Source: JBMTVN01 sp046047235
GTDB lineage: Bacteria > Verrucomicrobiota > Verrucomicrobiia > Limisphaerales > JAHDYP01
Reading direction: 5' to 3'
DNA: 64,000 bases
NCBI GenBank assembly: GCA_046047235.1
Contig: JBJOII010000002.1
Location: 1 to 64,000, forward strand
Positions 57,982-64,000 of the stretch are shown piece after piece (position 1 is the stretch's first letter; each line of letters starts with the position of its first letter). The translations under genes and the position numbers were made by a program. Below the pieces are notes generated by a model. That model saw only the letters and a program-made list of their open reading frames with translations. It had not been told where the DNA came from and searched no databases.

Positions 57982-60189
57982 ATGACGAACGGCAGCACTG
58001 TTGGAGGCGTAGCGAGTGGCGATCACCGGTGGCGTTTTTTTCGGTGTGGAGGAGTGGATCAGGTGACATTTCAGAGCGGGGCGGATATTGCGAATCTGGA
58101 GGGTTTGGATCTGAAGCTTTGGATTTCCCTGGCGATGCCAACGGCGGGGGTGGAGGTGGATGCGAAGACCTTGGTGTGGCTTGACACCGACAAGGATGGT
58201 CGGTTGCGGCCGCCTGAGTTGCTGGCGGCGGTTTCCTGGGCGCGGGGTGCGTTTGTGGATTTGGATCCGTTGGTTAAGGGGGGGGATGTGGTGGCGTTGT
58301 CGAACATTCGGGCTGAGGGGATTCGGAAGGGGGCGCAGCGGATCCTGTCCAATCTGGGGAAGTCGGAGGAGCAGTCGATTGCGTTGGCGGATGTGGATAC
58401 GGCGGTGAAGGAGTTCAGCAAGACGCGGTTGAACGGGGACGGGGTAGTGTCTCCGGGGGATGCGGAGGACGAAGTGACGGGGAAGGATTTGGCGGATGTG
58501 GTGTTAGCGACTGGGGGGGTGACGGACAGGAGTGGTCAGATGGGGGTGGGTCAGGCGAGTTTGGAGCGGTTTTTAGCGGAGGCGAAGGCTTGGGTGGAGT
58601 GGCAGGACAAGGGGCAGGTTGAGGGTGTGTTGGTAGCGGGGGAGAGGACGGGGGCGGCATGGGGTGCGGTGGAGGCGGTCAGGGTGAAAGTCGACGACTT
58701 TTTTGCGAGGTGCCGGTTGGCGGCGTTTGATCGGCGGGCATTGGGGGCGTTGAATCGGCAGGAGGCGGAGTATTTGGCGATTGCGGCGCAGGACCTGAAG
58801 GTGACGTCTGAGGAGGTGTCGGGTTTTCCGTTGGCGATGGTTGAGGCGGGGCGGGAGTTGCCGTTGCGGGAGGGGGTGAATCCGGCATGGGGGAGGGCGA
58901 TGGAGCTACTGTTGATCGAGGCCGTGAGGCCTTTACTGGGGGATAGTGTGCAGTCGTTATCGGAGGAGCAGTGGGTGAAGTTGCAGGCGTTGGTGGCCCC
59001 GTATGGCGCCTGGCAGGCGGCCAAGCCGGGGACTGGGGTGGAGAAGCTTGGCGGTTCGCGGTTGCGGGAGATGCTGTCGGGTGATTTGAAGGAGCGGGTT
59101 TCGGCGTTGATCGCGAAGGATGCGGCTTTGGCGCCGGAGTATGCACAGATTGTGGAGGTTGAGAAGCTGGTGCGGTTCCAGCGCGATCTGGTTCGGCTTT
59201 TGAACAACACCGTGAACTTTGCTGACTTTTATGGTCGACGGGGTGCGGTGTTCCAGTCGGGACGATTGTACTTGGATGCGCGGTGTTGTGATTTGTGTGT
59301 GGATGTGGTGGATGCGGGCAAGCATGCGGCTTTGGCAGGTTTGGCGGGGATGTATTTGGCGTATTGCGACTGCAGTCGGCCGGGGATGCCGAAGAGGACC
59401 ATTGTGGCGGTGTTTACGAACGGGGATGCGGACAACCTGATGGTGGGGCGGAACGGTGTGTTTTACGACCGGCAGGGGCGGGATTGGGATGCGACCATTA
59501 CGAAGGTTGTGGCGAATCCGATTAGTTTGCGGGAGGCGTTTTGGAGTCCGTACAAGAAGTTCCTGCGGATGGTGGAGGAGATGGTGGCGAAGCGGGCGGC
59601 GGCGGCGGATGCTGCGGCGGACAAGAAGCTGGCGGCTGCGGCTACTTCGGTGACGACGGCGGATGCGGCCAAGCCGGCGGGTGCGCAGCCGAAGAAGATT
59701 GATGTGGGGACGGTGGCGGCGATGGGTGTGGCGGTGGGGGCGATTGGTGCTGCGGTGACGGGTTTAGCGACGGGGTTGATGAAGTTGCAGTGGTGGCAGA
59801 TTCCGTTGGTGTTTGTGGGGATACTGCTTTTGATTTCGCTGCCGTCGATGGTGATGGCGTGGTTGAAGCTGAGGAGGCGGAATTTGGCCCCGTTACTGGA
59901 TGCGAACGGCTGGGCGATCAACACGCGGGCGCGGGTGAACACGGCATTTGGGGCGGCGCTGACGCATTTGCCGCAGATGCCGGCGGGGGCGAGCCGGGCG
60001 TTGGAGGATCCGTTTCAGGAGAAGCGCAGGCCGTGGGGGTTGTATTTGTTTCTCGTGGTGTTGGTGGCTGCGGCGGTGTGGGTGCGGGTGGATCATCATA
60101 GGCGCGGGCATTACTTCTGGGTGCAGCCTGCCGGGGAGGGGACGAATGCGGTGCCTGCCGAGGTGACCGGTGAGCAGGTGGCGCAATAG
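57982..60189 (+). CDS. Large EF-hand membrane protein of unknown function
   Basis: The 735-residue protein has a clear start (AAGGAAG before the ATG) but no family I can name. Near the N-terminus is an EF-hand loop, LDTDKDGRLRPPE (about 67-80), and a second Asp/Asn-Gly loop, RLNGDGVVSPGDAED (about 148-162). A long mostly helical soluble part follows (about 170-570), with a Cys-rich segment DARCCDLCVDVVD and YCDCSRPGMPKRTIVAVF. The C-terminal third has three membrane helices (about 595-620, 625-650 and 690-712). The middle part has an Ala/Lys-rich stretch (AAADAAADKKLAAAA). Calcium could be sensed inside the cell. It stands alone between the ZntB-like gene and the giant protein. Confidence 0.7.
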   Translation: MTNGSTVGGVASGDHRWRFFRCGGVDQVTFQSGADIANLEGLDLKLWISLAMPTAGVEVDAKTLVWLDTDKDGRLRPPELLAAVSWARGAFVDLDPLVKGGDVVALSNIRAEGIRKGAQRILSNLGKSEEQSIALADVDTAVKEFSKTRLNGDGVVSPGDAEDEVTGKDLADVVLATGGVTDRSGQMGVGQASLERFLAEAKAWVEWQDKGQVEGVLVAGERTGAAWGAVEAVRVKVDDFFARCRLAAFDRRALGALNRQEAEYLAIAAQDLKVTSEEVSGFPLAMVEAGRELPLREGVNPAWGRAMELLLIEAVRPLLGDSVQSLSEEQWVKLQALVAPYGAWQAAKPGTGVEKLGGSRLREMLSGDLKERVSALIAKDAALAPEYAQIVEVEKLVRFQRDLVRLLNNTVNFADFYGRRGAVFQSGRLYLDARCCDLCVDVVDAGKHAALAGLAGMYLAYCDCSRPGMPKRTIVAVFTNGDADNLMVGRNGVFYDRQGRDWDATITKVVANPISLREAFWSPYKKFLRMVEEMVAKRAAAADAAADKKLAAAATSVTTADAAKPAGAQPKKIDVGTVAAMGVAVGAIGAAVTGLATGLMKLQWWQIPLVFVGILLLISLPSMVMAWLKLRRRNLAPLLDANGWAINTRARVNTAFGAALTHLPQMPAGASRALEDPFQEKRRPWGLYLFLVVLVAAAVWVRVDHHRRGHYFWVQPAGEGTNAVPAEVTGEQVAQ

Positions 60190-60201
60190 GGCCGAGAGCA
60201 A

Positions 60202-60257
60202 AGCGGGAAGCGGGAAGCGAAGAGGGCTGAGGGCTGAGGGCTGAGGGCAAAGCGGGA
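60202..60257 (+). repeat. Heptamer arrays AGCGGGA and GGGCTGA
   Basis: AGCGGGA occurs twice in tandem (60202-60215) and again at 60251. GGGCTGA occurs three times in tandem (60224-60244). The array begins 12 bases after the stop of the EF-hand protein gene; the rest of the 255-base gap shows no gene. Confidence 0.85.
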
Positions 60258-60444
60258 AGTGCTGGCGATTGTCTTATGCCTTTGGAGTCAAGGTGTTTCC
60301 GGTATTTTTCCTTGCTGCGGATGGGTTGACTCTGGGGCGGGTTTCTGCGAGAACCCGAGCAACCCAATGCCCTGCGCACTGCGCCTGAACTGTCTCTTGA
60401 GGGAGGCTGTGTGACGGGGGCGTGACATCCAACATCAACACCAA

Positions 60445-63400
60445 ATGAAACGAACATTGCTTAACTCATTGCTTCACAAGAAATTGTGGAGCTTATGCGG
60501 ATGCCGGGCGTTGTTACCCGGCTTATTCGCGGCGGCTGGCGGCTTTATGGCGGGATTGCCGGCTACAGCTCAGGCACAGGCACCCAAGATTGTTTGGGTG
60601 AGTTTCCATTCTTCTTCTGAGGCTCCGTCTGCTGCTGCGGCGGGTGCGGGTTTTACGCGTGCTCCGGACGCGGGATACACGGATTTGCTTGAGGGGGCCG
60701 GGGCGAACGTCGTGCGATATTTGACGACGGGGACGCCGGATCCGGCGGCATTTGCGGATGCCGACCTGGTGATCATCAGCCGTTCGGTTCCGAGCAGTCA
60801 TTATCAGGACGCGAATGCCACGGCATGGAACAGCATCGACAAGCCGATCATGGTGATGGGCGGCTATGTGATTCGGAACAGTCGGATGGGTTATACGACG
60901 GGGGCGACGATTCCGGACACGGCGAGCACGATCAGCCTGAACGTGAGCAATCCGGCGCATCCGATTTTCACGGGAGTGGCTTTGGATGGAGCCAACACGA
61001 TGGTGAACAGCTTCGGGCATATCATCACGTATAACGGATTGGTGCAGCGGGGTATTTCCGTTAATACCGATCCAGTGGCGGGTGATGGTGTAGTTTTGGC
61101 GACTGTGGCTACGGAGGGTGATCCGGCTATCGGCGGCATGATTATCGGCGAGTGGCAGGCGGGTGCGGTGATGGGGAACGCCACGGCCGACACGCTTGCG
61201 GGGCATCGTCTGGTGTTTCTGAGCGGGAGCCGCGAGCAGGGGATTACGTCGGAGGCTGCGGGTATTTATGATTTGGATCCTGCCGGGGAGCAGTTGTTTT
61301 TCAACGCCGTGAACTATATGGCGGGGTCGGATTTGGTGCCGCCGCCGAAGGTTGCGGATTTGTTGCCGGCGGACGGGAGCATTTTTGTGAATGCGGCGGC
61401 CGGTGTGACCTTTACGGCCAGTTCCACGGTGGACATTCCGACGGACGGGATCAGTTTGACGGTGAACGGGGTGGATGTGAGTGCGGATCTGCAATTTGCG
61501 GGTACGCCCACCTCGCGTCAGGTGAGTTATTTGGGGTTGGAAGCGAACATGGTTTACAGCGTGACGGCGACTGTGGTGAACGCGAACGGTTCGCGGTCGG
61601 CGAGCACTTCCTTTGACACCTTCTCCGAGTCGGGGAATTTGGTGATTGAGGCTGAGGACTTCAACTTTGGCGCGGGGTCATTTTTCGACACCATCGTATT
61701 GTGCAACGATTACGGTGGCGTGGTGAACGGCTGTTATTTTGACCGGGTGAGCACGCCTGGCATCGATGCGTTTGACAGTCAGGGCCATGCTGATGACGGA
61801 GCGGATCCTGCGGTGTTGTATCGCTGGGGTCCGACGACCGATCGCGACGAGGAAGTGGACACGACCTTTTCGGGTGATGTGGTGCGTTCGAAGTATGTGG
61901 GTGTTCCGGACGGTCCTAACGGTCCTATTCGTGATTACGACGTGGAGTCTGTGAACGCCGGCGACTGGCAGAACTACACGCGGACGCTCGCACAGGGGAC
62001 CTATAATGTTTATCTGCGTGCGTCGACGACGGCGGCTCAGGACATTCAGCTGGGCATTGTGAACGGGAGTGCTTCGGGGGCGAACCAGGCCGTTGACACT
62101 ATTGGCGTATTCAGTTTGCAGCCGGGGGGTTATCAGACCGTTCCGCTGACGGATGCGGCCACGGGGAGTTTGAAGGCGTTTGTGGCGGGTGGTGCGACCA
62201 CCTTCCGTCTGACGGCGCCGACGGGTGGTGGCAGTCTGAAGTACAACTTCATCATGGTGGTGGAATCGGCTGACTCGACCATTCCGAGCAGTGTGGCGAT
62301 TTCGTCGCCGGTGGACGGAGCGAAGTATTGGGAGACCAAGCCGGTGACCGTTTCGGCGATTGCGAGCGGTCCTGACGGGACGGCATCGACGATTACGCAG
62401 GTGGAGTTTTTTGCCAACGGCGAGACCTTGGGGACGGTGGCTGCGGCTCCGTTTGAGGTGACGACATCGGCGCTGGTTCCTGGCGATTACACCCTGACGG
62501 CGCATGCTACCGACAGCAATGGTGGTGTGGTGAGCTCGGATTCGGTGAACATCACGGTTCGTCCGGTGATTACCGAGCATCGGGGCAACGTGGTTTGGGT
62601 GAGTTTCCATGGTGCGGATGACGCGCCTTCGGCGAATGCGGCGGCGGCTGGTTTTACCATGGCGCCTGACGTGGGTTATACCGAGCTGCTGTGGGCCAAC
62701 GGCTACAGTGTAACGCGCTATTTGACGACGGGGACGCCGGATCCGGCGGCCTTTGCGGATGCGGACGTCGTGATCATCAGCCGGTCGGTACCGAGCGGCA
62801 ATTATCAGGATGCGGCGGCCACGGCGTGGAACAGCATCGACAAGCCGATCATTGTGATGGGTGGTTATGTGATTCGTAACAGCCGCATGGGTTACACGAC
62901 CGGGGCGACGATTCCGGACACTGCGTCGACCATCCGGTTGCGCATTGCGGATCCGACGCATCGGATCTTTGCGGGTATTGCCCAGGACGAGAACAACGTG
63001 ATGATCAACCCGTTTGCGCACATTGTGGACTTCAACGGGACGGTCCAGCGTGGCATTTCGGTGAACACCGATCCGCTGGCTGGTGACGGCGTGTTGTTGG
63101 CCTCGATTGGCACGGATGATCCGGCGAACAGTGGGACGGGCTTGATCATTGGCGAGTGGCAGGCGGGTGCGGTGATGGGGAATGCCACGGCGGACGTGCT
63201 GGCTGGTCAGCGGTTGGTCTTCTTGAGCGGCAGCCGCGAGCAGGGCATTACGTCGGAGGCTGCAGGTATTTACGACCTGAACAACGACGGTGAGAGGTTG
63301 TTCCTGAATGCGGTGGGTTACATGGTTGATCCGAACGCGGTGCTGAGTTCTGTCGAGATTTCGTCACCGGTGGCTGGTGCGAAGTATTGGGAGACGAAGC

Positions 63401-64000
63401 CTGTGACCGTGACGGCGACTGCACTTGGGCCGGACGGGACGGCTGCTGGCATTACGAAGGTGGAGTTCTTTGTGGACAACCAGTCGATTGGGACGGCGGT
63501 TTCCGAGCCGTTTGCGGTAACGACGACGGCGTTGGCTGCTGGTGAGCGGAGTCTGACGGCGCAGGCCACGGACATTTATGGTGGCGTGGCGTTGTCCCAG
63601 GCGGTGAGCATCACGGTTCGTCCGGTGGTGACCGAGCATCAGGGCAACGTGGTCTGGGTGAGTTTCCACGGGGCGGATGATGCGCCTTCGGCGAACGCGG
63701 TCGGGGCCGGGTTTACCATGGCGCCGGACGTGGGCTACACCGACCTGTTGTGGGCTCATGGCTACAGTGTGACGCGCTATCTGAGCACAGGGACACCGGA
63801 TCCGGCTGCTTTGGCGGGCGCGGATGTGGTGATCATTGGCCGTTCCGTTCCGAGCGGCAACTATCAGGATGCTGCGGCTACGGCGTGGAACAGCATCGAC
63901 AAGCCGGTGATTGTGATGGGTGGTTACACTATCCGGAGCAGCCGGATGGGGTACACCACCGGGACCACGATTCCGGACACGGCATCGACGATTCGGTTGC
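60445..64000 (+). CDS. Giant modular secreted protein, 5' part; three near-identical modules visible
   Basis: The frame opens at the ATG at 60445 and continues past the right edge; 1185 residues are visible. An export signal (about 1-45, LLPGLFAAAGGFMAGLPATA) leads to a module of about 230 residues. It starts VWVSFHSSSEAPS and contains GYTDLLEGAGANVVRYLTT, DADLVIISRSVPS, ATAWNSIDKPIMVMGGYV, GEWQAGAVMGN and VFLSGSREQGITSEAAG, a Rossmann-like layout close to glutamine amidotransferase/ThuA-type folds. An Ig-like domain, a carbohydrate-binding-like domain (LVIEAEDFNFGAG to FIMVV) and an Ig-like domain (SPVDGAKYWETKPVTVSA) come next. The module recurs at 62593 and 63652. No catalytic triad is evident. 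Confidence 0.8.
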   Translation, partial: MKRTLLNSLLHKKLWSLCGCRALLPGLFAAAGGFMAGLPATAQAQAPKIVWVSFHSSSEAPSAAAAGAGFTRAPDAGYTDLLEGAGANVVRYLTTGTPDPAAFADADLVIISRSVPSSHYQDANATAWNSIDKPIMVMGGYVIRNSRMGYTTGATIPDTASTISLNVSNPAHPIFTGVALDGANTMVNSFGHIITYNGLVQRGISVNTDPVAGDGVVLATVATEGDPAIGGMIIGEWQAGAVMGNATADTLAGHRLVFLSGSREQGITSEAAGIYDLDPAGEQLFFNAVNYMAGSDLVPPPKVADLLPADGSIFVNAAAGVTFTASSTVDIPTDGISLTVNGVDVSADLQFAGTPTSRQVSYLGLEANMVYSVTATVVNANGSRSASTSFDTFSESGNLVIEAEDFNFGAGSFFDTIVLCNDYGGVVNGCYFDRVSTPGIDAFDSQGHADDGADPAVLYRWGPTTDRDEEVDTTFSGDVVRSKYVGVPDGPNGPIRDYDVESVNAGDWQNYTRTLAQGTYNVYLRASTTAAQDIQLGIVNGSASGANQAVDTIGVFSLQPGGYQTVPLTDAATGSLKAFVAGGATTFRLTAPTGGGSLKYNFIMVVESADSTIPSSVAISSPVDGAKYWETKPVTVSAIASGPDGTASTITQVEFFANGETLGTVAAAPFEVTTSALVPGDYTLTAHATDSNGGVVSSDSVNITVRPVITEHRGNVVWVSFHGADDAPSANAAAAGFTMAPDVGYTELLWANGYSVTRYLTTGTPDPAAFADADVVIISRSVPSGNYQDAAATAWNSIDKPIIVMGGYVIRNSRMGYTTGATIPDTASTIRLRIADPTHRIFAGIAQDENNVMINPFAHIVDFNGTVQRGISVNTDPLAGDGVLLASIGTDDPANSGTGLIIGEWQAGAVMGNATADVLAGQRLVFLSGSREQGITSEAAGIYDLNNDGERLFLNAVGYMVDPNAVLSSVEISSPVAGAKYWETKPVTVTATALGPDGTAAGITKVEFFVDNQSIGTAVSEPFAVTTTALAAGERSLTAQATDIYGGVALSQAVSITVRPVVTEHQGNVVWVSFHGADDAPSANAVGAGFTMAPDVGYTDLLWAHGYSVTRYLSTGTPDPAALAGADVVIIGRSVPSGNYQDAAATAWNSIDKPVIVMGGYTIRSSRMGYTTGTTIPDTASTIRL

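Noticed and set aside
57027..58184. Plus-strand frame of 385 codons opposite the ZntB-like gene
   Set aside because: It crosses into the start of the EF-hand gene in another frame and lacks any recognisable domain.
60523..63021. Two long minus-strand frames (323 and 447 codons) opposite the giant secreted protein
   Set aside because: They are Arg/His-rich antisense translations; the plus frame has a signal peptide, recognisable domains and repeated modules.

Overview
The window is a GC-rich bacterial chromosome segment with about 46 protein genes and one tRNA. The gene mix points to a free-living Verrucomicrobiota member, possibly the Pedosphaera/Limisphaera side. Pointers are Tat-exported Gfo/Idh, aldo-keto and deacetylase-like proteins, DUF1080 and PA14 proteins, a planctomycete/verrucomicrobial ECF sigma type, and secreted proteins carrying a short 'LE.S..L..W...FFR' domain. 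This placement is an inference from family content; no 16S or marker phylogeny was possible. The + strand is G-rich in most of the window whichever strand is coding, so the window probably lies on one replichore.

Left part (1-20966): a truncated PA14 protein, then a cofactor cluster (nnr, nadC, birA, coaX), an ECF sigma factor with a small unknown partner, trkA-trkH potassium uptake, and an XRE-cupin regulator divergent from the threonine-degradation pair tdh-kbl. These are followed by a TRIC-type channel, a Tat-exported deacetylase-like protein, a DUF1080 protein, a DMT transporter, tRNA-Arg(CCG), a response regulator and a divergent transketolase.

Centre (19512-31103): this is the most coherent candidate new system. 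An NtrC-type sigma54 activator is followed by two secreted-protein genes. Each has a sigma54 -24/-12 promoter and an upstream cluster of GTTCC-N6-GGAAC sites. Next come a FecR-TPR-beta-barrel protein and a CHASE2-PAS hybrid histidine kinase. I read this as a sigma54-controlled cell-surface/envelope module; its function is not known from the sequence.

Right-centre (31121-45854): a zinc-ribbon coiled-coil protein, pta with a terminator-like hairpin in its leader, hisC, a second hybrid kinase, an FmdB protein, an FG-GAP protein, a RAYT transposase with flanking short repeats, a NarX/NarL-like pair and a secreted RCC1-repeat protein.

Right part (45899-64000): a five-gene minus-strand corrinoid operon. 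It encodes a B12 protein, a homocysteine S-methyltransferase-type protein, a UroD-type methyltransferase, a DUF4070-type radical SAM protein and a RACE-type reactivase. It looks like a complete methyl-transfer relay with an unknown methyl donor. After it come Tat-exported sugar-type oxidoreductases, an orphan secretin-like protein, repeat-rich intergenic DNA with heptamer and hexamer tandem arrays and a duplicated 61-bp element, a ZntB-like transporter, an EF-hand membrane protein, and the start of a very large secreted protein built from near-identical modules that runs off the right edge.
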